From positions 1-64,000 of the forward strand of contig JBBRVJ010000002.1 in assembly GCA_038246975.1 (NCBI GenBank): a stretch of 64,000 nucleotides of DNA. The letters are read 5' to 3'. The stretch's first letter is position 1, and each line of letters opens with the position of its first letter. This document shows, piece by piece, positions 44,240-53,077 of this stretch. The notes below the pieces were generated by a model. That model saw only the letters and a program-made list of their open reading frames with translations. It ran no database searches and was not told the DNA's origin. The translations under genes were made by a program, and so were the position numbers. Origin of the DNA: JAIYDJ01 sp038246975 (GTDB taxonomy: Bacteria; Pseudomonadota; Alphaproteobacteria; Rhodobacterales; Rhodobacteraceae).

Positions 44240-44424
44240 TTTACTTTCCCTCGATTTTCGCAGGCACTTTTCGCACCCATTTGTGTCGCGCCCGGCAGGG
44301 CGTGACAAAGCCTATGACACAAACCATAACAGTTCCGCATGGGGAAAATTTCGCAAGCCGCCTCATGGTAGCGGAGAAAGCCGCGCGCCGCTGTCCGACT
44401 GCGGACGTCCATCCCCCTTTGATG

Positions 44425-44469
44425 CTTGCGGTTCAGGCGCTTGCGGTTCAGGCGGTTACGGTTCAGGCG
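44425..44469. repeat. 15-bp tandem repeat, three units
   Basis: CTTGCGGTTCAGGCG occurs at 44425-44439 and 44440-44454 exactly, and as GTTACGGTTCAGGCG at 44455-44469. It sits in the 281-bp gene-free stretch between mscL and the GNAT gene, which otherwise holds only the hairpin at 44491-44514. Not CRISPR: no spacers. Confidence 0.8.
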
Positions 44470-44490
44470 CTGGCGGGCGGCTTTCGACCT

Positions 44491-44514
44491 CGCCACGGCG
44501 CGAACGCCGTGGCG
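44491..44514 (-). terminator. Strong hairpin downstream of the mobA-mobB-GNAT operon
   Basis: Perfect 10-bp stem CGCCACGGCG/CGCCGTGGCG around CGAA on the plus strand, i.e. UUCG on the transcript from the minus strand. It begins six bases after the GNAT stop. No T-run follows, so it may be a 3'-end stabiliser or terminator. Confidence 0.6.
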
Positions 44515-44520
44515 GACCCG

Positions 44521-45105
44521 TCAGTCCAGCACTTTGACCATCGTCATCGACGCGGCAAACCCGAACACCAGCCGCAGCGGACCCAATCGTTCCCGCCGCA
44601 GCACGACGAACCCCAACCGTTCATACAGCGCCCTGGCACGCCAATTGTCGTCAATCACCTCCAGCCGCACGGCGCTGTAACCGCGCCGCACCGCCTCGGC
44701 TTCGATGGCGGCCAACAGGCGCGACCCGATCCCCCGGCTGCGCGCCTCTTGCGCGACACAGATGCCGTCCAGCAGGAACCGGTCGTTGTCCACCCCGCGC
44801 ATCAACAGCCCCAGCAACAGCCCGCGCCACAGCCCGCCGATCCTGCCATAGACCGCCGCCAGATCGGACAGATCGCCGCCCGCGAAACTGCCCTGCGGCG
44901 ATTTGAACCCGGCCATTCCGCGCAACTGCCCGTCCTCGACCGCGACAATCACATGATCCGCCCGCATCACCCGTTCCAGAAACCGCAAGGCCACAGGCTC
45001 CGGTCCAAGCACGAACCCCAGCTTGCCGCCAAACGCCTGCCAATACAGCGCCGCCGCCTGACCGCGTAATGCTGCGGGCAATCCGGTCTGTACCTTCAAC
45101 GTCAC
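44521..45105 (-). CDS. GNAT-family N-acetyltransferase
   Basis: 194 residues. The acetyl-CoA loop is seen in LDGICVAQEARSRGIGSRLLAAIEAEA (R/Q-x-x-G-x-G/A) followed by VRLEVIDDNWRARALYERLGF. Substrate unknown. Starts with GTG overlapping the stop of the mobB fusion gene (GTGA), making it the third gene of the operon. Confidence 0.87.
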   Translation of the reverse strand: MTLKVQTGLPAALRGQAAALYWQAFGGKLGFVLGPEPVALRFLERVMRADHVIVAVEDGQLRGMAGFKSPQGSFAGGDLSDLAAVYGRIGGLWRGLLLGLLMRGVDNDRFLLDGICVAQEARSRGIGSRLLAAIEAEAVRRGYSAVRLEVIDDNWRARALYERLGFVVLRRERLGPLRLVFGFAASMTMVKVLD

Positions 45106-46481
45106 TCCACACCTGCCAGGGTGTCCTGATGCCCTGCGCCCAGGATCCACCCCTCTTCTGTCACCACATCGCCCCCCGGCACATCGAACAAAGCCCCCAG
45201 CCGACCCGCCTGCGACAACCGCCACAGCGCCCGCGCCAACAGCCGCACCTGCACCTCGTCCTTGATCGCCCCGCCATCCGCCACCACCGCCGCAGCCAAC
45301 AGCGACGGGTAAACTTCGGCCACCACCACCCGCGCATCCGCCCGGTCAAACGGCCAAACCGCCGCCCCCGCCGCTGCCAACCGGTGAACCACGGGCAACC
45401 CCATCAGACTTTGCGACCCCACCGAGCCGGTGGTGAACAGCTTCCACACCGGCTGGGCGCGCGGTACCAGCCGTTCGACCGCCCGCCGTTCCGCCAAACC
45501 GAGTGCGGCATAATCGACCACCTTGCGCGGGTGAAGCGCAGGCAGCAGCAACCCCTCCGGCCGCCCCCAGAACGGACCCGACCCTTCGAACTGCCGGTTG
45601 ATCGCATCGGCAACCTCAAAGCGGTTGTTGCGGTTGCGGGCGTCGTCCTCGATCCGGTCTGCCAGCCAGGCCCAAACCGCCTGCGCCCGTGCCTGCCCGG
45701 TCAGGCGTGCGGCAAACCCCGCCGGGTAGCCCATCGGAAAATCGAACCCGACCAGAACCCGCCGCCCCGCCGCCGCTTCCCCGGCCAGAACGGCCGTCAG
45801 GTACGCCTCTGCCGCTGCCCGCGTCCGGTGGTACTGCGGCTCTACCAGGTCATCGCGCGCAATCGCGGTCCAGATCGCATCTGCCGACGGACGGTCGGGC
45901 GACGGCGTGGCAGAGGCCGACCAATCCACGATGATCACCGTGTCGAACACGTCGTCAACCGCGTCCTCCCTGCCGGGCCGGGGAGCGGCAATCAACCCCA
46001 CCTGCTGCAAGATGAAATCCGCGACCGCCCGCGTATCGTTCAAATCCAGCACCGGCACCGACACCTGCAACTCCGCCAGATCCGTCGCCACCGCCCGTAC
46101 CAACGGATCGCCGGGCTGGATCAAGCCCTGCTCGGCGCCCTCCCGATAAACTTCGATCTTGCAGTGAATATCGCGCTTGTAACCTTCGACCAGAATCAGA
46201 TCGACGGGCATCATACGCGCCAGAACGGCCGGCAGATCAGGCTCCGGACCGCGATGTTCCCGCATCAGCGCGAATCGCCTGGCCGAGGCCAGCACCACCT
46301 CGGACGCCCCCGCCGCCCGATGGCGGAAACTGTCCTTGCCGGGGTGGTCGAGGTCCACATCATGATGCACATGCTTGACGGTCGACACGGTAAAGCCCCT
46401 TCCCGTGATGTCGGCCACCAGCCGCTCCATCAGACTGGTCTTGCCCGCGTTCTTCCACCCGACGACCCCGTAAACCCTCAT
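45102..46481 (-). CDS. mobB: MobB-type GTPase fused to a DUF429/RNase H-like domain
   Basis: 459 residues, far above the ~165 of plain MobB. Residues 1-165 are MobB: P-loop GWKNAGKTSLMERL, STVKHVHHDVDLDHPGKDSFRHRAAG, and VDLILVEGYKRD. The rest (~180-459) starts DTVIIVDWSAS and includes VLVGFDFPMGYP and VVAEVYPSL, which resemble acidic motifs of DUF429-type predicted nucleases with an RNase H fold. MobB assists molybdopterin dinucleotide formation; what the extra domain does is unknown. Lies between mobA (ATGA overlap) and the GNAT gene. Confidence 0.83.
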   Translation of the reverse strand: MRVYGVVGWKNAGKTSLMERLVADITGRGFTVSTVKHVHHDVDLDHPGKDSFRHRAAGASEVVLASARRFALMREHRGPEPDLPAVLARMMPVDLILVEGYKRDIHCKIEVYREGAEQGLIQPGDPLVRAVATDLAELQVSVPVLDLNDTRAVADFILQQVGLIAAPRPGREDAVDDVFDTVIIVDWSASATPSPDRPSADAIWTAIARDDLVEPQYHRTRAAAEAYLTAVLAGEAAAGRRVLVGFDFPMGYPAGFAARLTGQARAQAVWAWLADRIEDDARNRNNRFEVADAINRQFEGSGPFWGRPEGLLLPALHPRKVVDYAALGLAERRAVERLVPRAQPVWKLFTTGSVGSQSLMGLPVVHRLAAAGAAVWPFDRADARVVVAEVYPSLLAAAVVADGGAIKDEVQVRLLARALWRLSQAGRLGALFDVPGGDVVTEEGWILGAGHQDTLAGVE

Positions 46482-47059
46482 GCCGAGCCCGCCAGCAACT
46501 CTTCGGCCAAGGCCAGATCCTCGGGCGTGTTCAGGTTCAAAAAAGCCCCGTCATCGGGAAACACCGCCCGCGCCGCGCCTTGCGAGGCGGCAAAATCCAG
46601 CACCCGCGCCTTGACCCCCGACGCCAGAAATGCGGCCAGCGCGGCCTGCACCCCCACCGGCCACACCGCGCAGGTCGGATGCGCCCGCCCACCGCTTTCA
46701 GCGACAGCCACGCCCATGTCACCCGCCATAACCAGCCGCGCGACCAGATCGCCGGGGACGAACGGCGCGTCGACCGGCACCGTCACCACGGCATCCGCCC
46801 CCTGACCCGCAGCCCAGGTTACCCCCGCAAGAACCCCCGCCAAAGGCCCAAGGTATGCCCCCGCCCCCCCCGCATCCGTCAGCACGCAAAATCCCGGATG
46901 CGCCGTGCGTGCCGACACTGCCAACCTCTCGACCTGCGGCTCGAACCGCGCGACCACGCGGTCCAGCAGGGTCTGGCCGCCCAACCGGATCAGCGCCTTG
47001 TCCGCGCCGCCCATGCGCCGCCCCTGCCCGCCTGCCAGAATTATCCCGAAAATCCGCAA
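46478..47059 (-). CDS. mobA: Molybdenum cofactor guanylyltransferase
   Basis: 193 residues if it starts at TTG 47059. Nucleotidyltransferase signature GIILAGGQGRRMGGADKAL directly at the N-terminus, VTVPVDAPFVPGDLV with metal-binding Asp, and FLNLNTPEDL. Attaches GMP to molybdopterin to form MGD. No ATG lies close to the conserved N-terminus; TTG with AAGGGG upstream is the best choice. mobB overlaps by 4 bp. Confidence 0.9.
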   Translation of the reverse strand: MRIFGIILAGGQGRRMGGADKALIRLGGQTLLDRVVARFEPQVERLAVSARTAHPGFCVLTDAGGAGAYLGPLAGVLAGVTWAAGQGADAVVTVPVDAPFVPGDLVARLVMAGDMGVAVAESGGRAHPTCAVWPVGVQAALAAFLASGVKARVLDFAASQGAARAVFPDDGAFLNLNTPEDLALAEELLAGSA

Positions 47060-47144
47060 ATCGACCCCTTCACCTTGTCGTGTCAAAGGCCTAAGCCACC
47101 CCCACCGCCGCGTAAAGCCGCCCGCTTGGATCGACAGGCCCCAG

Positions 47145-47852
47145 ATGACGCCCACCCGCACCGCCTTTCTGCGCGGCTTCCGTCACAGCCTGCCGTTTTT
47201 CGTGGTGTTGATGCCGTTCGGAATGCTGTTCGGCGTGCTGGCGACCGAGGCCGGTCTGACACTGACCGAAGTCATCACCTTCTCGTTGACGGTGTTCGCC
47301 GGGGCGGCACAGTTTGCCGCGTTGCAGATGATGCAGGATCAGGCCCCGCTCTGGGCCATTTTGGCCACCGCGATGGCGGTCAACCTGCGGCTGCTGATGT
47401 ATTCGGTGGCGCTGACGCCACATCTGGGCGGGGCACCCTTGGGTATCCGGGCAATCATCGCCTATTTTCTGGTGGACCAAAGCTTTGCGATGGTGATGGC
47501 CGAATACACCCGCCACCCGGCAATGACCCGCTCCGACAAGATCGCCTATTTCTTTGGCGTCGTGACGCCGGTAATGGTGATGTGGTTTGCGGCGAACCTT
47601 GCTGGCGCGCAGATGGGTCAGGCGATTCCGCCGGAATACGCGCTGGATTTCGCGATCCCGATCACCTTTCTGGCGCTGGTCGCCCCCTTGCTGCGCAAAC
47701 CGGCGGATTGGGTCGCGGCGGGGCTGTCGGTGGCAGGGGCGCTGGCGCTGGCGGGGCTGCCTTATGGCACGGGATTGCTGATCGCCGCCGCAATCGCCAT
47801 GGTCGCCGGTGCTTTGGTCGAGACGATCCAAACCCCGCAGGTCGCGCCATGA
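47145..47852 (+). CDS. azlC: AzlC-family branched-chain amino acid exporter, large subunit
   Basis: 235 residues with about seven or eight hydrophobic segments and the family signature FGMLFGVLATEAGLT, FAGAAQFAALQMM, AVNLRLLMYSVALTPH and DQSFAMVM. Works with AzlD to export branched-chain amino acids or analogues. Divergent from mobA. Overlaps azlD by ATGA. Confidence 0.93.
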   Translation: MTPTRTAFLRGFRHSLPFFVVLMPFGMLFGVLATEAGLTLTEVITFSLTVFAGAAQFAALQMMQDQAPLWAILATAMAVNLRLLMYSVALTPHLGGAPLGIRAIIAYFLVDQSFAMVMAEYTRHPAMTRSDKIAYFFGVVTPVMVMWFAANLAGAQMGQAIPPEYALDFAIPITFLALVAPLLRKPADWVAAGLSVAGALALAGLPYGTGLLIAAAIAMVAGALVETIQTPQVAP

Positions 47853-48178
47853 GTGTGGACAAAACCGTGCTGTGGACCGTGATGCCCGCCCTGGCCGCCG
47901 GCACTTACCTCCTGCGGTTTTCGTTTCTGGGGCTGCTGGGCAGCGCCGTCCTGCCCGGCTGGCTGCAACGCGTCCTGCGTTACACGGCGGTGGCCATCCT
48001 GCCGGGACTGGTGGCCCCCGGCGTGCTGTGGCCGACCGCGACCGGAGGCGACCCCGATCCGGCGCGCCTGCTGGCCGCTCTGGCGACCGTGGCGGCGGGG
48101 GTCACCTTTCGCAGCATGCTGGCCGGCATCGGCGCGGGGGCCGCGACGCTGTTTGCGGCACAGACGCTGTTGGGCTGA
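47849..48178 (+). CDS. azlD: AzlD-family small permease subunit
   Basis: 109 residues with three to four helices: TVMPALAAGTYLLRFSFLGLLG, VLRYTAVAILPGLVAPGVLW, and a Gly/Ala-rich last helix. Its ATG is embedded in the azlC stop, as usual for azlCD. Confidence 0.92.
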   Translation: MSVDKTVLWTVMPALAAGTYLLRFSFLGLLGSAVLPGWLQRVLRYTAVAILPGLVAPGVLWPTATGGDPDPARLLAALATVAAGVTFRSMLAGIGAGAATLFAAQTLLG

Positions 48179-48190
48179 TCCTGCCAGCGC

Positions 48191-48814
48191 TTAGTTCTGT
48201 CCCTCGGGGAAGGGCTGGCCATTGGCCTGCACCAGCAACACACCGTGGTTTTCGTCGGCATCGTCATCGGTGATCGTGCGCGTCGTCACCCCCGGAAGCG
48301 CCGCGAACCCTTGCGACAGAATCTTGGGCAGCATGGTCCGCCCGACGCTTTCGAACCCCGGCACCCCCGACAGGATCTCGGTAATCGAGCTTGAACAATA
48401 GGCCTTGCGTGCCGCCCCGTACTGCTGCGCGCGCGCCTTGACCAGGGCCGCCTGCTGCGGGGTGACCGGAACCGTCTGTTCGACCACATTGAACGTCTCG
48501 CGCGCATGATAGTCGATGTAGAAGTTCACCATCTTGTCACTCATTCCGTAATGCATATCATATCGTTCGGGCAGATTGGGATGATGCCAGGTGCCAGCCG
48601 GGTCATATATCACCCGCTCCGCCCCATTGATCAGCAGCCCGGAATGCGCGCCCGACCCGTTACGCGTGCTGATCACGGTGAACAGCGTCACAGACGTCGG
48701 TGCGCGCGAGACAAATTGCGCGGCGGCCACTTCGGCATCGCTGGCAAATTCGCGGTCCGCTGCACAGGCCGTCAGGCTCAATACCGCCAGAAGCGCCATC
48801 ACCAATCGCATCAT
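48191..48814 (-). CDS. Putative lipoprotein, unknown function
   Basis: 207 residues; signal with lipobox LTAC (Cys ~17). Mature part has SGAHSGLLINGAERVIYDPAGTWHH and a later Cys-containing region, and resembles NlpC/P60-like or DUF4105-like Cys/His arrangements only loosely; I do not assign it. AAGGAA SD before the ATG at 48814. Tail-to-tail with azlD, 12 bp apart. Confidence 0.75.
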   Translation of the reverse strand: MMRLVMALLAVLSLTACAADREFASDAEVAAAQFVSRAPTSVTLFTVISTRNGSGAHSGLLINGAERVIYDPAGTWHHPNLPERYDMHYGMSDKMVNFYIDYHARETFNVVEQTVPVTPQQAALVKARAQQYGAARKAYCSSSITEILSGVPGFESVGRTMLPKILSQGFAALPGVTTRTITDDDADENHGVLLVQANGQPFPEGQN

Positions 48815-48860
48815 CGCAAAAATTCCTTGGATAAACTGCCGCGCCCCGCAAGGCCCCACA

Positions 48861-49007
48861 TCACGCGTTGACCAGCGCCATGAAGATCACCAGCACCAGA
48901 ATGATGATCACCGCATTGGTGACCATGCCCATGAACCCGGCAAAGGTCTTTTCCTGCGCGCGGATGTCCATTTTGCCCTGTTCCTCATCGGCTTTGTGTT
49001 CGGCCAT
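48861..49007 (-). CDS. aa3-type cytochrome c oxidase subunit IV (small)
   Basis: 48 residues: hydrophilic start MAEHKADEEQGKMDIRAQEKTF, then a single TM helix (GFMGMVTNAVIIILVLVIFMALV). This is the PF07835-type subunit found with alphaproteobacterial aa3 oxidases. GAGGGACGGAACC precedes the ATG. It is 46 bp upstream of the lipoprotein gene on the same strand and apart from the cta genes, as common in this group. Confidence 0.9.
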   Translation of the reverse strand: MAEHKADEEQGKMDIRAQEKTFAGFMGMVTNAVIIILVLVIFMALVNA

Positions 49008-49086
49008 TGGTTCCGTCCCTCGTTACCCGTGCCGCGCCTGCGGCCTGAAAATTCGCTTACCCGATTATTCGCAGCCTGTCACGCCG

Positions 49087-49257
49087 TCACGCAGACGCAT
49101 CGCCCGCCTCGCCGCCCTGCCAGCCGGTTTCTGGCACCAGATGAAAGCTGATCCCCTTGATCCGCAACACCCCTGCCTCGCCGCCCGCAAAGCCCATTGC
49201 GCCCTGGTCATCGCGGTCCAACCCGGCCTCGAAGCCGCGAATCGCAAGGATCACCAT
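49087..49257 (-). CDS. Possible small hypothetical protein
   Basis: 56 residues from ATG 49257, starting MVILAIRGFEAGLDRDDQG and continuing with GVLRIKGISFHLVPE. The frame continues upstream without a start, through the MBL gene end. Codon choice looks plausible but no SD is visible, so this may not be a gene; without it the stretch 49008-49286 is gene-free. Confidence 0.35.
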   Translation of the reverse strand: MVILAIRGFEAGLDRDDQGAMGFAGGEAGVLRIKGISFHLVPETGWQGGEAGDASA

Positions 49258-49286
49258 CTGACAGGCACGTTCGGCGGACGATGGGT

Positions 49287-50345
49287 CTACCGTTGTGGTC
49301 GTCGCATGGCACTTCGCCCGCCGCCTTGCACCGCGCGCCACATCCACGCCCCATCGGTCGCCAGATCGCGCACGACCATTCCGCGTGCCCAAAGATAGTT
49401 CAGATGCGCCACCGCCTCGACCAAGGCCATGCCAAAGGCATCCCCCACGATCTCGCGCTTGAACAAAGGCAAGAAAACTTCGGACGCCCGTCGCGGCACC
49501 GCTAGACAGGTCAGCAGTCGGTCCAGCGCCTGCTCGTGATTCTCGACCATCTGCACCAACCGGAACGGCAACCCGGTAAAGGGCAGCTTGTGCCCCGGCA
49601 AGATCACCTGATCGTCCCGCGCATGGACGCCGAAGGCCCGTGTGCTGTCCAGCCATTCGCCCAAGGGGTCGGCATCCGGTTCGGTCGGATAGACCCCGAT
49701 ATTGGCCGAAATGCCCGGCAACAACTGATCGCCGCCGATCACCAGATCGTCGTCCATCGACCAGAGCGTCACATGATCGGGCGCATGGCCATGGCCCAGC
49801 CGCACCAGCCAGCGCCGCCCGGCGGCGTTGAACACCTGCCCTTCGATCAGCCGGGTAAATCCCAGCGGCAACGCGGCAACCACATCGGAGAAGTTGAATG
49901 GCCGCGCACTTGCACGCTTTTCCCGCATGGGGGCGGGAACTCCTGCGCGTTGTTCAAACAGCATCGCCTCGGGCGATGGCGTTGCCTGTTCGTCCAGCAC
50001 CAGCATCCGTGCGTAAAGCCAACTGGTGCGGGTGGTGATCAACTCTGCCCCCTGCGCCTGAAACCATCCGGCCAGCCCGATGTGGTCGGGGTGGTAATGC
50101 GTGACCAGAACCCGCGTCACTGGCTTGCCCGCCAGCGGCCCCGCCAGCAACGCCCCCCAGATCGCGCGGCTGCGTCTGGTGTCCATCCCGGTGTCCACCA
50201 CCGTCCACCCATCGCCCTCGTCCAGCGCATAGACGTTCACATGGTCCAGCGCCATCGGCAGCGGCAGGCGCATCCACAGCACGCCTTCGGCGACCTGGAC
50301 CGCCTGCCCCTCGGTGGGCGGTGCGTGAAACGGATGCCTGATCAC
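49287..50345 (-). CDS. MBL-fold metallohydrolase
   Basis: 352 residues. Zinc-binding THYHPDHIGL (HxHxDH), later HGHAPDHVTLW (His) and GGDQLLP and LPGHKLPF supply further ligands. A C-terminal winged-helix-like extension (about 270-345) as in the lactamase-B/BLACT_WH group. Starts with GTG overlapping the acyl-CoA dehydrogenase stop (GTGA), so likely coupled; an acyl-thioester or related hydrolysis is conceivable but unproven. Confidence 0.88.
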   Translation of the reverse strand: MIRHPFHAPPTEGQAVQVAEGVLWMRLPLPMALDHVNVYALDEGDGWTVVDTGMDTRRSRAIWGALLAGPLAGKPVTRVLVTHYHPDHIGLAGWFQAQGAELITTRTSWLYARMLVLDEQATPSPEAMLFEQRAGVPAPMREKRASARPFNFSDVVAALPLGFTRLIEGQVFNAAGRRWLVRLGHGHAPDHVTLWSMDDDLVIGGDQLLPGISANIGVYPTEPDADPLGEWLDSTRAFGVHARDDQVILPGHKLPFTGLPFRLVQMVENHEQALDRLLTCLAVPRRASEVFLPLFKREIVGDAFGMALVEAVAHLNYLWARGMVVRDLATDGAWMWRAVQGGGRSAMRRPQR

Positions 50346-52024
50346 GCCGAAAGCGCCATCGCGTCCAGCGCATAAAGCCCCGCCGCGCCCTCGCGCGCTT
50401 GCGCCAAAAGCGCGCCGTGTTCCGGCAACAACCGCTTGATGTAGAACCGGGCGAGCGGTTCCCGCGCCGGATCCGCCGCCGCGATCAGATGGAAATGCGC
50501 GCCCAGAACCCGCGCGAAGGCCCGCAAATACGGCACAGCCCCGGCAAAGCGGTCGTTCATCTCCTGCGCCACCAGTGCCGCCGTCGCCGCGCGCAGCGCC
50601 GCCGCAGCCGCCACGACATCGGCCACCAGATCGTCCGGCCCCGAACACCCCGCCAACTCGTCCAGCACGGCAAACGCCGCCGCCCCGCCGTCCATCAACT
50701 TGCGCCCCACCAGATCCATCGCCTGAATCCCGTTGGTGCCCTCGTAGATCGCCGTCACCCGCACATCGCGAGCGAACTGCGCCGCCCCGGTGTCCTCGAT
50801 GAACCCCATGCCGCCATGCACCTGAATGCCCATCTGGGCCACCTCGCAGCCCACGTCCGTCCCGTAAGCCTTGGCAATCGGCGTCAGGAACGCCGCCCGC
50901 GCGGCCCACGCCGCATCGCCCGTCGCGTGCCCCATGTCGATGGCCACCGCACAAGACAGTGCAATCGCCCGCGCGGCAAAGGTCTCGGCCCGCATCTGGC
51001 CCAGCATGCGGCGCACATCGGCATGATCAAAGATCGCGGTCGTCCCCAGCGGAGTCTTCCCCTGCTTGCGGTCCAGCGCATAAGCGAGCGCGGCCTGTGT
51101 TGCCACCTCGGCCACCCCGATACCCTGCGTGCCCACCCCAAGCCGCGCGTTGTTCATCATGGTGAACATCGCGGCCATTCCGTGATGCGGCTCTCCCACC
51201 AGCCAGCCGGTGGCCCCGTCATATTGCATGACCGCCGTGGGGGACCCATGCAGGCCCAGCTTATGCTCCAGACTGATGACTTTCAGGCTGTTGCGCGCGC
51301 CAAGCGTCCCCTCGGCATCGGGAATGATCTTGGGCACCAGAAACAGACTGATCCCCTTGGTTCCCTTGCCCGCATCGGGCAAACGCGCGAGCACCAGATG
51401 GCAGACGTTTGCCGTAAAATCGTTGTCGGCCCAAGAGATATAAATCTTCTGCCCGGTCACCGCATACGTTCCGTCGCCCTTGGGCTGCGCTCTGGTCCGC
51501 AACGCCCCCACGTCGGACCCCGCCTGCGGTTCGGTCAGGTTCATCGTGCCGCACCATTCGCCGCTGATCAGGCGCGGCAGATACAGCGCCTTGAGCGTAT
51601 CGCTGGCATGATGCTCCAGCGCCTCGATCTGGCCTTGGGTCATCAGCGGGTTGATCTGCAGGCTCAGACAGGCCGAGGCCATCATGTCATTGACGCAAGT
51701 GGCAAGCGCCATCGGCAACCCAAGCCCGCCAAACGCCGGGTCCGCCGCGATGCCGACCCAGCCGCCGTCGACGATCGCACGATACCCCGCAGCAAACCCC
51801 GGCGGCGTGCGCACGACGCCATTTTCCAATCGCGAAGGATGCGTGTCCCCGACCCGCTGCAACGGAGCCAGCACCTCGACGCACAACCGCCCGGCCTCGG
51901 ACAGGATCGCCTCGACGGTTTCGGGCACGGCATCCGCAAACCGCGTAGTCGCGGCCACGCGGTCGAACCCCACCACATGGTTCAGCAGAAACCGGAACTC
52001 CGACACAGGCGCGACATACGGCAT
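50342..52024 (-). CDS. Acyl-CoA dehydrogenase, long form (DmdC-like group)
   Basis: 560 residues, longer than the ~380 of short-chain enzymes. Contains GFGLGLPM, NLTEPQAGSDVGALRT (FAD-binding), TGQKIYISWADND, LGLHGSPTAVM, GIGVAEVATQAALAYALDR, QVHGGMGFIEDTGAAQFARDVRVTAIYEGTNGIQA with catalytic Glu, and a C-terminal extension. The length class includes DmdC methylmercaptopropionyl-CoA dehydrogenase, but the substrate cannot be fixed. GGGAGGATGTT SD before the ATG. Confidence 0.92.
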   Translation of the reverse strand: MPYVAPVSEFRFLLNHVVGFDRVAATTRFADAVPETVEAILSEAGRLCVEVLAPLQRVGDTHPSRLENGVVRTPPGFAAGYRAIVDGGWVGIAADPAFGGLGLPMALATCVNDMMASACLSLQINPLMTQGQIEALEHHASDTLKALYLPRLISGEWCGTMNLTEPQAGSDVGALRTRAQPKGDGTYAVTGQKIYISWADNDFTANVCHLVLARLPDAGKGTKGISLFLVPKIIPDAEGTLGARNSLKVISLEHKLGLHGSPTAVMQYDGATGWLVGEPHHGMAAMFTMMNNARLGVGTQGIGVAEVATQAALAYALDRKQGKTPLGTTAIFDHADVRRMLGQMRAETFAARAIALSCAVAIDMGHATGDAAWAARAAFLTPIAKAYGTDVGCEVAQMGIQVHGGMGFIEDTGAAQFARDVRVTAIYEGTNGIQAMDLVGRKLMDGGAAAFAVLDELAGCSGPDDLVADVVAAAAALRAATAALVAQEMNDRFAGAVPYLRAFARVLGAHFHLIAAADPAREPLARFYIKRLLPEHGALLAQAREGAAGLYALDAMALSA

Positions 52025-52126
52025 AACATCCTCCCAAGGTCACGGCTTGGCAAAGGCCAGGCGCAAGACTATGCCCGGACCCTAATCGAACCCCGGCATC
52101 ACTCAACCCCAACGCAGCGTCAAACC

Positions 52127-53065
52127 GTGACCGAACACCTGTTGCCAGACATCCCCGGACTTTCCCGCGCCGCCCACCTGCTGCGCGAGGGCCTGCTTGT
52201 GGCCTTTCCCACCGAAACCGTCTACGGCCTTGGCGGCGACGCCCGCAGCGATACCGCCGTGGCCCGCATCTTTCAGGCGAAGAACCGCCCGACCTTCAAC
52301 CCGCTGATCGTCCACGTCCCCGACCTGCGAACCGCCCGCCTTTATGCGCATTTCAGCGCCGAGGCCGAAGCCTTGGCCGCCCGGTTCTGGCCCGGCCCCC
52401 TGACCCTCGTGCTGCCGCTGATCGAAGGCACCCTGTCGCCGCTGGTCACTGCCGCACTGCAAACCGTGGCGATCCGCATCCCGGCCCACGCCACGGCCCA
52501 AGCCCTGCTTTGCACTGCAGCCATCCCGCTGGCCGCGCCCTCGGCCAACCTGTCGGGCAAAATCTCGCCCACCACCGCCGCCCATGTCGCGTCCGGCCTG
52601 ACCGGGCGCATCGCCGCAATCCTTGATGGCGGGGCTTGCTCGGTCGGCCTTGAATCCACGATTCTGACTTTGAAACCCCGCCCCACCCTGCTGCGCCCCG
52701 GCGGCCTGCCTGTGGAACAGATCGAACCCATCACCGGCCCGCTGGCCCAACCCGGCGCACAGATCACCGCCCCCGGCCAACTGGCATCGCACTATGCCCC
52801 CAATGCCCCCCTGCGTCTGAACGCCCGCGAAGCCCGTCCAGGCGAAACCCTGATCGGTTTTGGCGATGTGACGGCTGACCTGTCTTTTTCGCCATCCGGC
52901 GACCTGATCGAAGCCGCAGCCACCCTGTTCGCCACCCTCCGCACCGCCGACGCCATCGCAGGCCCCCAAGGCCGCATCGCCATCGCCCCGATCCCCGACC
53001 ACGGCCTTGGCCGCGCGATCAACGACCGCCTCAGCCGCGCCGCAGCCCCAAGACCATTACCCTGA
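52127..53065 (+). CDS. L-threonylcarbamoyladenylate synthase (Sua5 type)
   Basis: 312 residues: YrdC domain (1-200) with GLLVAFPTETVYGLGGDA, IFQAKNRPTFNPLIVH, PSANLSGKISPT and a C-terminal Sua5 domain. Makes threonylcarbamoyl-AMP for t6A37 in tRNA. The linker AQITAPGQLASHYAPNAPLRL is characteristic of Sua5. Starts with GTG at 52127; no strong SD. Divergent from the acyl-CoA dehydrogenase. Confidence 0.94.
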   Translation: MTEHLLPDIPGLSRAAHLLREGLLVAFPTETVYGLGGDARSDTAVARIFQAKNRPTFNPLIVHVPDLRTARLYAHFSAEAEALAARFWPGPLTLVLPLIEGTLSPLVTAALQTVAIRIPAHATAQALLCTAAIPLAAPSANLSGKISPTTAAHVASGLTGRIAAILDGGACSVGLESTILTLKPRPTLLRPGGLPVEQIEPITGPLAQPGAQITAPGQLASHYAPNAPLRLNAREARPGETLIGFGDVTADLSFSPSGDLIEAAATLFATLRTADAIAGPQGRIAIAPIPDHGLGRAINDRLSRAAAPRPLP

Positions 53066-53077
53066 AGGGGCGCAAAC

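Noticed and set aside
44425..44469. Possible CRISPR array
   Set aside because: Repeats are directly adjacent, 15 bp, with no spacers and no cas genes.
44233..44496. Small minus-strand frame (RLNRNRLNRKRLNRK) in the mscL-GNAT gap
   Set aside because: Its repeats come from the tandem DNA repeat and it overlaps the start region of mscL; no SD or family.
50399..52126. Extension of the Sua5 frame by 576 codons upstream
   Set aside because: The extension is antisense to the acyl-CoA dehydrogenase; Sua5 homology begins at 52127.
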